From the NCBI GenBank assembly GCA_934045075.1, contig OW203736.1, positions 7,331,109 through 7,395,108 on the forward strand: a stretch of DNA of 64,000 nt, read 5' to 3'. The stretch comes from Yponomeuta sedellus. Its lineage: Eukaryota > Arthropoda > Insecta > Lepidoptera > Yponomeutidae. A program made the position numbers and the translations under genes. Shown here piece by piece: positions 50,581 to 60,039 of the stretch (the stretch's first letter is position 1; the number at the start of each line of letters is the position of its first letter). The notes under the pieces were generated by a model. The model saw nothing but the letters and a program-made list of their open reading frames with translations, did not search any database and was not told the origin of the DNA.

Positions 50581-50639
50581 ATTGATTCCAATCACTCGGT
50601 TCGACTAGGCCACGAGCGCTTCTGTTTATGTTAGACTCT

Positions 50640-51255
50640 GCTCAACTATCCCGTTTCAAGCCTCGTGGATACGTCCTTATTCCGCGGTTACACTAAATCA
50701 GTGGATGGCGTAATGGAAGCGGCACTGATCCGCAATAATTCGGTACCTGCGTTCACCTGCGCTTTACTTAACTAATGATGTTCTACGTGTACAATTTGTT
50801 CACAGTTTGTACCTATTGCTAAGTAATTAGCAGTCAGACATGAGATTTCCGCACTTAGTCAAATAGCTGGACCATTTTACGTAGCAAGCGCTGCGGTTTG
50901 TTAACACTTCATATAGGTACTAGGGTCTCCTTAGGCGCTGATAACACAAAATACAATTTTAGGAAATTTGCATAAAAAATTTTTTTCTTAATCTCGAAAT
51001 TACTAATTAACTCTACCTCCAAGAGGAGGCCTGTGCCCTGAAGTGGGATATTTATATATTAGCTCATTTTAATATGTTTTACATTTCGGCATCTAGCAAA
51101 CAACGTGCAACTCGGGTTTAGCTCTTAAACCCGATTTGGTCAAGTTACAAGATCAATCATTCGGACTAACACGGGTCGTTTCAAAAAAATCAACTTTACG
51201 TAATTATTTGTTCAATGCGGTACCGTAGAAACTGTTTACTAAAATAAAAAGGTTT
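50640..51255. other. No gene; one LINE-tail-like string
   Basis: CCAAGAGGAGGCCTGTGCCC and AAGTGGGATAT at about 51020-51052 resemble the reading EEACALKWDI-type LINE 3' end also seen at 43650-43685. Otherwise unrecognised. Confidence 0.35.
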
Positions 51256-51261
51256 TTATCT

Positions 51262-51316
51262 CACTTATTATAAAAGAATTCGCGAATCGCTTGGTGCGGA
51301 TTCGCGGAATTTGACA
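51262..51316 (-). mobile_element. CR1-like LINE scrap
   Basis: Minus strand reads CQIPRIRTKRFANSFIIS, homologous to EIPRITTKRFANSFIIR in the 48520-49013 element. About 55 bp remain. Confidence 0.65.
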
Positions 51317-51319
51317 CAA

Positions 51320-51790
51320 AACCTTAACAATAAATTGCACTACCCAATGTAAGTACTGCGGGTGTGGCAAATGCAAAAGGGCTATTGAAACAATCATCTT
51401 CCGGCCCACCTTCAATCCGCCAAAAAGTCCCAAAAATCGACTACTGAGAAATAATCAAAACATTCAACCGCAACTTTACGAGAGAGGCTCGTTTTACTGA
51501 AGAGAAAAATATCAAAGTTGCTCATCTGGAAATGAAGACGAATTACGAATGAAAAAGTTCGCAGTCGGCGAATAAATGAAAGTTTCAATCTCAAGGTTAG
51601 ATTATTTGGGTCACTACGACTCCTTTCATTGTGCTGGAAAAATAAATGGTAAGAAAAAGTGTAAATATAATCTTCTTCCACTTAAGGTAAGCAAAGATTT
51701 TTTTGGTTACGTTTTATGAAGGCCTTAAGACAAGGTAAGATTTAAAAATTCTCAATTGCTTTTTTGGGATCACCTTAAAATAAAAGTTCA
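51320..51790. other. No recognised feature
   Basis: The minus strand is open over 51412-51681 (89 codons) without motif. Probably chance. Confidence 0.35.
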
Positions 51791-51796
51791 TTCGAT

Positions 51797-52268
51797 ATTG
51801 ATATCAACAATTGTATGCCCCCGCTGCTGGGGCACGGGTCTCTTACTGCATCGCACTAAGGTTAGGCCTGAGGCATACTCCACCTCGGGAGCCAGGTCCG
51901 GGTTGGTGGAGAATTGTAAGGCAGTGGCGGGTCCTACTGTCAGAAGTTATCATGCCACCCATGAGGCCTCTGACATAGCTTAAAGACTGCCATTACATGA
52001 CAGCCGGCACCAACGGTTTGACGTTCCTTGCGAAGCACGGAAGCGCTCGGAAAAATGCCAGTAGCGGTTGTTGCTTTAGTCAATTGATTGAATAAAATTT
52101 GTATTTGCACGGATATTTACACGTTTCATATCCGTGCAAATACAGTTTTTACTATGTCTAGTGCTCGTATTAACCTTAGAAAATACTATCAAGTGATTGA
52201 ATTAATCTCGTGGCCTAGTCGAAACGAGTGATTGGAATCACTCGGTTCCACTAGGCTACGAGCACTTC
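51797..52268 (-). mobile_element. S5 SINE interrupted by an F-like element
   Basis: 3' part 51797-52090 and head 52190-52268, separated by 52091-52189. The sequence across the 5S-like promoter block is deleted (GTAGCGGTTGTTGC). The head is present as an inverted pair (CTCGTGGCCTAGTCGAAACG facing TTCCACTAGGCTACGAG). Confidence 0.7.
52091..52189. mobile_element. F-related element
   Basis: TGTATTTGCACGGATAT mirrored as ATATCCGTGCAAATACA, then ACTATGTCTAGTGCTCGTAT and CCTTAGAAAATACTAT as beside the F copies at 6169 and 45534. The inverted ends differ in sequence from those copies (GCACGGATA against TACGGATTT). Confidence 0.6.
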
Positions 52269-52269
52269 T

Positions 52270-52740
52270 GCGTGTGTATTAAAGTTTTAATAGCGTTCAT
52301 TAACACTAAAAATACATTTACCAAAGTTTTTTTAGTCTTCTTATTAAGTACCTATTTAGTTGTTAGTATCTATTTAAAACAGACCAGATTTTGATACATT
52401 AAGCAATCTTCATGACGGTTGTTTGAAAATTATAGAGGAAAGACAGAATCGACTGTCAAATACCAAACGTTTCCGTTCTAGTATTGTCCAAGCTCCTTCG
52501 GCAATCTAAGATAGGTCAAAGACAAAGCCAAGTACTCCTATATTGGACTGAAATCCCTTTAGGTTCCATCCAGCCAAGCAGAATAGTTGTAAACTGGAGC
52601 GATCCGGCTAGGACGTTGAATTAAATCTGTTTAACCGCCGCCGTTATCGTCTTGCGCAATGCAAACCACATAGCTTAGTCTCCAGCTGTTCCGGTTATAC
52701 GACCAGTTGTGCTGCGAGCTAGAACACAACAAGGTTTGGC
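52270..52740. other. No recognised feature
   Basis: Mixed sequence with no recognisable motif. Confidence 0.4.
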
Positions 52741-53085
52741 GTCTATCATATGTCTTTGTAACCTATAAACGTCCCAATGCAGGGCACAGGCCTTCTCTCA
52801 GAGAGAGAGAGAGAGAGAGCCTCTCAGCTCGCACGGCCTTAATTAAAAGCGTGCCCAACGCGGATTGCCAATTTTAAGTGCTAAGGTATTTGAACACCTC
52901 AGACGCTCAAGAGCAACGGTATCCCATCGGGTAAAACAATCGATTCGGAAGCGAGAGACCCAGGTTCGATTCCTATTGCGGAAATGTACCAAGTACTTCG
53001 TTTTCTAAGTTATCTTTCTAGAAGTTATAGTCGCAATACCTCTCGCTAACGGTAAAAGAAAATGTCGTTAGGGATCCTGAATGTC
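52740..53085 (+). mobile_element. Family E element with tRNA-like segment
   Basis: CCTTCTCTCAGAGAGAGAG, GCGTGCCCAACGCGGATTG, GAACACCTCAGACGCTC, then a tRNA-like segment (about 52908-52985: CCCATCGGGTAAAACAATCG, B box GGTTCGATTCC) and GTTTTCTAAGTTATC. The second half equals the head of SINE L, so E and L share a tRNA-like module. Confidence 0.65.
52799..52818. repeat. GA dinucleotide tract
   Basis: Ten GA units grown from the TCTCAGAGAGAG part of family E. Confidence 0.85.
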
Positions 53086-53198
53086 TATTACGTTATCAAT
53101 GAGAAAGTGAGGTACTTCACCAAAACACTAAGACGATTGAAATTTAAGATCAAAAAAAAGTAGTTGAAGTGGCAGTAAGTGGTCTCATCTGCTATAGC

Positions 53199-53321
53199 AG
53201 ATGGGGTACAATTGGTCTCGAGTGGAGACCAGTAACAGCTCGCTGGACCGACGATCTCAGGCTTATTGTTGGCAGCGACTGGATGAGAATGGCCAAGGAC
53301 AGAAAGAAGTGGCATACCTAG
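53199..53321 (+). mobile_element. RTE-like LINE ORF2 C-terminal fragment
   Basis: Forty codons to TAG: RWGTIGLEWRPVTA, RWTDDLRLIVGSDWMRMA, KDRKKWHT. Similar to the GRPPxRWxDDLxxVAGxxWMRxAxDRxxW block, with the GRPP part lost. Confidence 0.7.
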
Positions 53322-53492
53322 AGGAGCGTAGCTCAAGCCCAGCAGAGGAGAAATACGTGTTAATTGGTAAAATTAACGAATGAAAATGTTGCATCTGAAA
53401 ATTCCCAAGTAAATGCTTTGCCTACCTTTGTCTACATTAGTTAATTAATGGGTAGAAAATAATTCTTGGCAGAATCCGAAAAGGTGAATGAA

Positions 53493-53655
53493 AAAATGCA
53501 TCACTATCTGTCGACCGTGTTGTAGTTGCGTGCACGGTGCTTAGGCAGACGCTTCCGTCAATTGCCGGTCTCGAGATTGTAATACAGCTACGTACCGACA
53601 GTTGTTAGAGCCCCGTTTGCATCAAAGATATTTCTACAGAATGAAGATTTTTAAT
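53493..53655. mobile_element. Repeat family Q, copy 1
   Basis: ATGCATCACTATCTGTCGAC, CGGTGCTTAGGCAGACGCTT, GTTAGAGCCCCGTTTG. About 80% similar to copy 2 at 54118-54290; class unknown. Confidence 0.7.
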
Positions 53656-53695
53656 TAGTTTTAGCTAATACGATCTAAAGTTAATTAAAAATATT

Positions 53696-53818
53696 CGCCT
53701 TATTTTCAATACTCATAAACAATGACACCCAATTTATTAAACGTAGCAAATAGAAAATAATTGCTGCATTTAATAATGTGGGTGTTATTGTTTATGAATA
53801 TTAAATATACGGTAAGGC
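53696..53818. mobile_element. Palindromic element
   Basis: GCCTTATTTTCAATACTCAT and AAACAATGACACCCAATTTA are mirrored as GGGTGTTATTGTTTATGAAT and TATACGGTAAGGC. Arms of about 45 bp. It borders the RT fragment. Confidence 0.75.
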
Positions 53819-54062
53819 CGAGATGTAACCTTGCAGAACCCCAGATTTAGCTATAAATGCCTTAATATCACAATTTTCAACCACCGTTATAGATAAGATA
53901 ATTTAGTAAATTGCCCGATGCTTGAGTCTTGTAATTCTTCAAACAGAACTGTGTGATCGACCTTGTTAAATGCACTGCTAGATTGTGAATAAATAGTATT
54001 CGCTACCACTTCTTTCGCATTGTCTATTTTGCGAAGTAATATGTCATTTAGGAGATTTTTTT
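53816..54062 (-). mobile_element. Non-LTR reverse-transcriptase palm fragment
   Basis: Minus strand reads SSAFNKVDHTVLFEEL then SIGQFTKLSYL and, after a frameshift, VENCDIKAFIAKSGVLQG. SxAFDxVDHxxLLxxL is RT motif A (a catalytic Asp is expected here; N replaces the first D of FD), and SGVxQG is motif B. It is the only RT core sequence in the window. It ends abruptly at the palindrome before the YADD motif. Confidence 0.75.
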
Positions 54063-54117
54063 TCCATCACTGTGTACATTAGCTAACTTAGGAGAAGAAA
54101 CCTAAAATACGTTTCCA

Positions 54118-54290
54118 AGAAATGCATCACTATTTGTCGACCGTCTTGTAGCCGCGTTTACGGTGCTTAGCACTAATTCGGCAGACGCTCCCGTCACTTG
54201 CCAGTCACGAGATTGTGATACTGCTGTGTACAGACAATTGGTAGAGCCCCGTTAGTACCAAAAATGTTTCTCGTTCATCAGACACGCGTC
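54118..54290. mobile_element. Repeat family Q, copy 2
   Basis: ATGCATCACTATTTGTCGAC, GCAGACGCTCCCGTCACTTG, GGTAGAGCCCCGTTAG, with an 11-bp insertion relative to copy 1. Confidence 0.7.
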
Positions 54291-54426
54291 ATCAGAATCC
54301 AATTGTTTCGTGTAATTGCGTATTAAGCTTACAACGCATTATTAATTGTGTTCCGAGCGTTAATCATTAAGATACACAATTGAAGACAAAAAGTGATGTA
54401 GTTGTCAACGTTTTTTTTTAATGAAA

Positions 54427-54496
54427 TTGACGTTATCAACCCTCGTATGTCCCCACTGCTGGGGCAAAGGTCTCTTTCTACATCGCAGGAAATTAC
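54427..54496 (-). mobile_element. S5 SINE, 3' tail fragment
   Basis: GACGTTATCAACCCTCGTAT and CCCCACTGCTGGGGCAAAGG, ending in TCGCAGGAAATTAC. Confidence 0.65.
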
Positions 54497-54589
54497 TATA
54501 TTAATTTAGGATAGCGCAGTTGTATAAATCAAACCTAGCATTTTGTTCCGTTATTGTAGACTTTACAAAAAGCTCCAAGTTTAGTCTAG

Positions 54590-54775
54590 ACTTAGGCCTT
54601 AGACTGCAATTACCCGTCTCTTTTCCTCCTTCAGCAACCTTTCCTTTACTAGTCTACTTGTGAGAAGTTGCTATCAGTAATAAGGCCGCCGTTGTGCTTT
54701 TTATTCTTACTTTGTTTCTGTTTGTGTCTTGTGCACAATAAAGAATATTCTTTTATTATCTAGACACAAATTAAA
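54590..54775 (+). mobile_element. Probable LINE 3' UTR
   Basis: AATAAGGCCGCCGTTGTGCT, TTCTTACTTTGTTTCTG and GTGCACAATAAAGAATATTC, with an AATAAA signal. A similar string (AGTAAGGTCGCCAATTGTAC) lies at about 12080. No coding sequence attached. Confidence 0.4.
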
Positions 54776-54935
54776 ATAAAAACCAAAGTTAGTTACCTAA
54801 ATTCATACGCCTACAGCACGGTTAACTTAAGAAAGCGACTACAGAACTATTTTCCTCTCGCTCACACAATATAGACGGCAGTATCATTTAAGCGTAAGAT
54901 GTATGAATCTCTAGTCGCCTTCTCTAATTATTAAT

Positions 54936-55058
54936 TTCTTCTTCTTCTTCTTCAGGCTATATTAGTCCACTGCTGGACATAGCCCTCCCCTAATAAGCGC
55001 AAGGTTGTGCCATCATTGGGGGGTAATGCCCATAATCCCCACGCTGGGCATGCGGGTT
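54936..55058 (-). mobile_element. R-S element, 5'-truncated
   Basis: Antisense with a (GAA)n tail at the left, complete to GCCCAGCGTGGGGATTATGG, then stops. Confidence 0.75.
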
Positions 55059-55059
55059 A

Positions 55060-55600
55060 ATTTTTCTTAATGTTCCATAAAAAAATCTCCATCAAATGAA
55101 ATCAAATTTCTCCAAGCATTTTCGTGAGTATTTATTAATTGGGAAGCGTTTTCGTTTTTTTTGCATTGACAGCCAATATTTTTAGTTAAGAGACTCCTCG
55201 TACACAGTAGAAAAAAAATTAAGCGTATACAGTATACACTGTTCTCGTTGTAAATTTGTAGTACATCTCTTCATATGAGAGTTGAAAAAGCGCAACATAC
55301 GACAAGAAATTGTGTTCCAAAATTATGTCGGTATGTAAGCGTTGAAAGGAATTTCCTATGCACCGCCTTCAAATAAACCACTCTTGAAGTTTCCGTTTAG
55401 AATAAGCTGCGAAAGGCAAAGCGATAGAATTTTAAGAAAACTGCTGAATGTGTCAAAATTCTCGCTTCTATTTCGTTGCACATAACTAAATTGCGTCTTT
55501 GCATCTTTTCACGCGGAATCAACCATTGCACTGACGGCATACGGTTCAAATTACATTGAACAGCGTGGGCGGGACGAGATACTGGAGCCTCCAACTTGTC
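55060..55600. other. No recognised feature
   Basis: AT-rich at first, then moderate GC. The minus strand is open over 55397-55651 (84 codons) without a recognisable motif. Confidence 0.35.
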
Positions 55601-55609
55601 ACGTACTGA

Positions 55610-55700
55610 GCTCGTTATTTCCGGAAGTTGTCGCCGGATCCAGGATTGCAAGATGGCGTACTTCCGGTCAGGGTTTTGGCGGGAGCGATCTTGAAACGAT
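55610..55700. promoter_or_regulatory. ETS/YY1-like promoter-type motif cluster
   Basis: TTTCCGGAAG at about 55619, CAAGATGGCG at about 55649 and ACTTCCGG at about 55661, in a GC-richer patch. ETS and YY1-type sites in this spacing are typical of metazoan TATA-less promoters. No gene is visible downstream on either strand, so the call is tentative. Confidence 0.25.
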
Positions 55701-55899
55701 TTGTAACTGTTTCACTGATGGAAAAGGGTCACTAGAGATAAATTTGGCCAATCCTTTATTCAAATGCATCACCTCTCACGCATCTTAACCTCGAAACAAG
55801 CTTCTTCCTGTTAGGGTTTCATTCCATTACTGCTAATTTTTACTTTATGTACTTGAACGGGTTTTTCGCTTTGTAAATGATTTAGAAAAAAATTACACA

Positions 55900-56405
55900 C
55901 AGGCCTTCTCTCAGAAAGAGAACGAGTATGGGCTTAATCACCACGTTAAAAAGTTAAAATAATTACTTTGCTAAATTCCGCCAAAAATCACACAAGCACC
56001 ATGCGGTTAGTTAATGCACTGCCCTCTCTCCCACTTTTTCAAGCAGAAGCAAGACAGAAACACCACCACCAACACCAATACTTGTGTGAGAAAACACGCG
56101 ACGCGCTTTGCCTCTAACACGAGGCATCCTCCCTCAGGCTCCCAAATGCAAGTTAACTTTTTAATGCTATTATGGATTTCCGCAAAGTAACGCCTGATTC
56201 TATACAATTAATCACCACGCGTGCCCACTGCGGATTGGCAGTTTCAAGCGCTGAGGCATGTGAAAACCTCAGATACTCAGGTTTGCTCACGATGTTTTTC
56301 TTCACAGTTACATTTGGGAATTTGTAGTAGTATTAACACTCTACCACAAATTCCCAAATGTATGTAACTTAGAAAACAAAGTGCACCGGGGTTTGCACCT
56401 ACTAA
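55900..56405. mobile_element. Family E element split by N
   Basis: E sequence 55900-55945 (CAGGCCTTCTCTCAG) resumes at 56208 (TTAATCACCACGCGTGCCC) and continues through GCGCTGAGGCATGTGAAAAC to AACTTAGAAAACAAAGTGCA. A 20-bp hairpin (ACATTTGGGAATTTGTAGTA) sits at about 56310-56362. Confidence 0.7.
55946..56207. mobile_element. Element N inserted in E, 12-bp direct repeats
   Basis: TTAATCACCACG occurs at 55934-55945 and 56208-56219, whereas E has it once elsewhere. The insert shares CCGCCAAAAATC, CAAGCACCATGCGGTTAGTT and CTCTAACACGAGGCATCC with 25800-26083. Confidence 0.7.
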
Positions 56406-56421
56406 GGTTTACATTACAAAA

Positions 56422-56836
56422 AAACCCTTGAATACGGATCGGTTGTGTGGTCCCCTTATTACGACAACATGTTAAAAGACTCGAAAGTGTGCAAGCTATA
56501 TGCCCCCGAATAATCTACCACAGGTCCAATGTGAGTCGTAGGAGAATGCCAGAATACACAGAGAGACTCACAAAGTTCAACTTACAATCTCTTGAAACTA
56601 GACGTAAACAGACTGAGCTTATACTTCTACACAAACTGCTGCACTCATCTACAGACTCACCATCACTGGCAGCAATCAATCTCAACACAAAACTGGTCAA
56701 ACGTTCGGTTTGCTCCCGAAATACTTTCACATTGGGAACTTATAAAAGTAATACCTCTTACTTCAATCCCATAAAAAGAATGTGTCGCTCATATAATGAA
56801 ATAACAAACATAATTAAAAACATTGACATACCCTAA
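56422..56836 (+). mobile_element. LINE RT C-terminal domain, frameshifted
   Basis: One frame reads LEYGSVVWSPYYDN. After a 1-nt shift near 56463 the next reads VKRLESVQA, RRMPEYTERLTKFNLQSLE, TRRKQTELILLHKLLHS and FNPIKRMCRSYNEI, ending in TAA at 56834-56836. LEYGSxVWSPYYxxxxxxLExVQxxFxR...R..L.SLxxRRxxxxLxxLxKLL is the classic thumb/C-terminal block of jockey/CR1-like LINEs. Confidence 0.8.
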
Positions 56837-57019
56837 GATCGGATTGTTGAAGTCTGAATTTAGAAAAAGTATAATTAGCTCGAAAAATAGTCGCCTCCTT
56901 TTTCTTACTCTCATAATTTCTTTGTAACAATTTTTCTGTGTTCTCAGCAGCTTGATCAAACGTTCATTGAATGTAAAAGAATACATAATATGCATGTTAT
57001 GTTAGTTTAAGTAACTCGT

Positions 57020-57290
57020 CTAATCATGTAATCATGTGGGTACAGTGATATCGTTCCGATGTTAAACCTAACTGCAAAGTAGGTAGTCGGGGCTATAAGT
57101 AATGCAATTTGCTTAAGTCAGATGTCGCTGCCTGTACGTAATACAGAGAATATTGTAAAGAGGTTCGAAATTTCACTGATGCCGTGAGTCGCCCATTGGC
57201 TCAATTGGTAGAGCGCTGGTACGGATAGCCAGAGGTTGCGGGTTCGAATCCCGGCATGGGTGAAATTTTTAACCTCTAAATAGGTTTTTA
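57020..57290 (+). mobile_element. tC element, long unit
   Basis: Begins ATCATGTGGGTACAGTGATA, runs through GTAGTCGGGGCTATAAGTAA to the tRNA-like part (about 57183-57260, B box GGTTCGAATCC) and the tail TAACCTCTAAATAGG. The conserved sequence upstream of the tRNA-like part is unusual for a SINE. Confidence 0.85.
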
Positions 57291-57299
57291 AACTCGTCT

Positions 57300-57715
57300 A
57301 AGTTTCATATTATTCTAACCATGCTGTGTACGCATGTTTTGGAGATTAGTCTGGATCTTATATGTTAATGTTATCTTGATGATGTACTGGCTAATATCTG
57401 TTTTGTGTGCCTAATAAATAAAAAAGTAGCAGTAACAATGCAGTACAAATATGAATAAAAAAATGTTGCAAAGTTATTTCCTTGACTGTATTAATTTTAG
57501 TTGCATTTCCCTATCACTAACAAAGTTGTGTTATGAGACCTCTGAAATTACGGACCTCATAATGCCGCACACGTCAGGACGGCCTTTATTAATGGATGAC
57601 AAACTGACAGACGGTAAATCTTTTGTGGCGCCATAAAACTGCCAAGCCTTCCCACAATCGGGAAATTAAAACTGTATGGCTCTTAAACTGCCTTTTGTGT
57701 AAATATCTGAGTTAT
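57300..57715. other. No recognised feature
   Basis: AT-rich; an open frame of 61 codons at 57451-57636 has no motif. Confidence 0.35.
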
Positions 57716-57716
57716 T

Positions 57717-58056
57717 GTGAAGCGCTCGTGCCTCGTGGAACCGAGTGATTGTAATCAATCATTACGGCTGAGCAACAAGAGGCGTGGTCAGATGCTGGAT
57801 GGGCCCCGTGACCACCGCTAGTGGCATTTTTTCCGAGCGCTTCCGTGTTTCACAAGGCACGTTAAGCCGTTTGTGCTGGGTGTCATGTAATGGCTGCCGT
57901 TAAGCCATGTCAGAAGTCTAATAGGCGACTTCATAACTTCTGACAGTAAGGCCCGACACTGTCTGTCCCGTGGTGGAGTATGGCCTAACCTTCTTGCAAT
58001 GCAGGAAGAGACCGGTGCCCCAGCAGTCGGGACATACAAAGGGTTGATATCAAAAT
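57717..58056 (+). mobile_element. S5 SINE, near full length
   Basis: Sense copy GAAGCGCTCGTGCCTCGTGG to GGGTTGATATCAA. The 5S-like block is damaged (GCTGAGCAACAAGAGGCG, GGATGGGCCCCGTGACC), and about 30 bp are deleted between CACTGTCTG and CCCGTGGTGGAG. Confidence 0.8.
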
Positions 58057-58127
58057 TGATGATATTGTTCAGTCGTGAGCCCCACGTTGGGTGGAAAAGT
58101 TGTTTTGTTCTTTTGAACGTAGAAGAC

Positions 58128-58247
58128 AAACATCGTGAGGAAACCTGAGTGTCTGAGATACCTCAGCGCTTGAAATGGCCAATCCGCGGCCTCTGAGAGA
58201 AGGCATGTGCCCTGCAGTGGGACGCTGATAGGCTACATAAAAAAGTT
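58128..58247. mobile_element. Repeat family E fragment
   Basis: Antisense: CATCGTGAGGAAACCTGAG, CCTCAGCGCTTGAAATGGCC, CTGCAGTGGGACGC and GGCTACATAA. Confidence 0.6.
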
Positions 58248-58449
58248 ATTTTACCGTGAAAAATGTCAATTGTCACGAGTCTTAGATGCCAGTTCTTTCC
58301 ATTGACACTAGTTTACATTATTCAGTAACTGGTGCACCCTGGGCAATAATTAGCGAGTCCCTAACGCTTTTTGGCAAATCCTTTTACCACGATGGCTTGC
58401 TATCGACACGCGATTTTTTTTCTACGCGAGTCAGAAGCACAAACAGTAA

Positions 58450-59150
58450 CTATGATTTTAAAATCCTATTTAGGGGCTAATAATTCCACCCATGCCGGGA
58501 TTCGAACCCGCGACCTCTGGCTATCCGTGCCAGCGCTCTTTCCAACTGAGCTAAAGGGCGACTCACCGGCATCAGTGAAATTTCGAACCTCTTTACAATA
58601 TTTTCTGTTTAAAAACCTATTTAGAGGCTAAAAATTTCACCCATGCCGGGATTCGAACCCGCAACCTCTGGCTATCCGTACCAGCGCTCTACCAATTGAG
58701 CCAATGGGCGACTCACGATATCAGTGAAATTTCGAACCTCTTTACAATATTCTCTGTATTACGTACAGGCAGCGACATCTGACTTAAGCAAATTGCATTA
58801 CTTACAGCCCCGACTACCTACTTTGCAGTTAGTTTTAACATCGGAACGATATCACTGTACCCACATGATTACACTATTTTTATTTTTAATGCACTAACCC
58901 GTGCTAAGGAACAAATTTAAAAACCTATTTAGAGGCTAAAAATTTCACCCATGCCGGGATTCGAACCCGCAACCTCTGGCTATCCATACCAGCGCTCTAC
59001 CAATTGAGCCAATGGGCGACTCACGACATCAGTGAAATTTCGAACCTCTTTACAATATTCTCTGTATTACGTACAGGCAGCGACATCTGACTTAAGCAAA
59101 TTGCATTACTTACAGCCCCGACTACCTACTTTGCAGTTAGTTAGTTTTAG
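58450..59150 (-). mobile_element. tC tandem array, three units
   Basis: Three minus-oriented tRNA-like parts (about 58490-58560, 58641-58713, 58947-59020). The last two units are about 306 bp apart and include the full 200-bp linker (GCAGCGACATCTGACTTAAG to GCACTAACCCGTGCTAAGG). The B boxes of all three units are GGTTCGAATCC. Confidence 0.85.
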
Positions 59151-59515
59151 CCTCTAAATAGGTTTTTAAATTTGTTCCGTAGCACGGGTTAGTGCATTAA
59201 AAATAAAAATAGTGTAATCATGTGGGTACAGTGATATCGTTCCGATGTTAAACCTAACTGCAAAGTAGGTAGTCGGGGCTGTAAGTAATGCAATTTGCTT
59301 AAGTCAGATGTCGCTGCCTGTACGTAATACAGAGAATATTGTAAAGAGGTTCGAAATTTCACTGATGTCGTGAGTCGCCCATTGGCTCAATTGGTAGAGC
59401 GCTGGCACGGATAGCCAGAGGTCGCGCGTTTGAATCCCGGCATGGGTGGAATTTTTAGCCCCTAAATAGGTTTTTAAAATTGTCCTTAGCACGGGTTAGT
59501 GCATTAAAAAAATAT
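59151..59515 (+). mobile_element. tC element inverted against the array
   Basis: The tail TTTTAGCCTCTAAATAGG opens the unit at 59155 and closes it again at about 59455-59475, so this copy carries the tail sequence at both ends. The tRNA-like part is at about 59376-59447 with a mutated B box (GTTTGAATCC). Confidence 0.8.
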
Positions 59516-59635
59516 ATTTAAGTAACTATGATGCCAAGAATGACCAAAGATATATTAAGCTTGCCTGAAACGCGGTTCAAGAAATGTGTTAAGTACACTT
59601 TGTGCCAAAAGGGCTTCTATAACATAAAAGGATTA

Positions 59636-59872
59636 TTTAGATGACAATGACGTCTGGAGTTAAAGCCAGTACAATGAGTTTTATGTTTTACAATATTTAT
59701 GTAAACTTTGTTAATTAAGGAGTTTGAAAAGACTAAGTTTGGAGATATTTTGTCCATTTTTTCTCCAAATGATCTAGATTTGGAAATGGACAACGAGTTT
59801 GAATTGTAACGTTCATTAAGCCGCAGTTTTTGCGCTACTTTGAATAAAACTTTTTTTCCATTTCATATGAAG
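59636..59872. mobile_element. Repeat family I, inverted copy
   Basis: Reverse of 17822-18092: TTAAAGCCAGTACAATGAG, TCTCCAAATGATCTAGATTT, GAAATGGACAACGAG, TTTTTTTCCATTTCAT. Longest match to that copy. Confidence 0.65.
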
Positions 59873-59929
59873 AATGTGACTTTCAACTAAAGGCATTTAT
59901 AGGCAGAATATTCTTTCAATCTAAAGGCA

Positions 59930-60038
59930 ACTACAGCGTCGGAGTGGTCCCTTCACCCATCTAGTGTGATTGAAGATACCACTGGACTCTGTATAAATCA
60001 TCTCATTACGTATAGATGCAAAAAAGGCCAATATATAA
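59930..60038 (+). mobile_element. SINE L 3' part
   Basis: AACTACAGCGTCGGAGTGGT, CCCATCTAGTGTGATTGAAG and ATGCAAAAAAGGCCAATATA. Confidence 0.75.
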
Positions 60039-60039
60039 A

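Larger units (their letters stand above)
49727..50628 (-). mobile_element. S5 SINE interrupted by two insertions
   Basis: S5 pieces at 49727-49856 (3' part), 50204-50371 (middle, 5S-like block partly deleted: CACCTTTCCTGCACCTGACC) and 50581-50628 (head) join into one SINE. The first gap (about 49857-50203) holds an unidentified insert with AATAAATAAATAAA and poly-A. The second (50372-50580) is a tA SINE. Confidence 0.8.
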
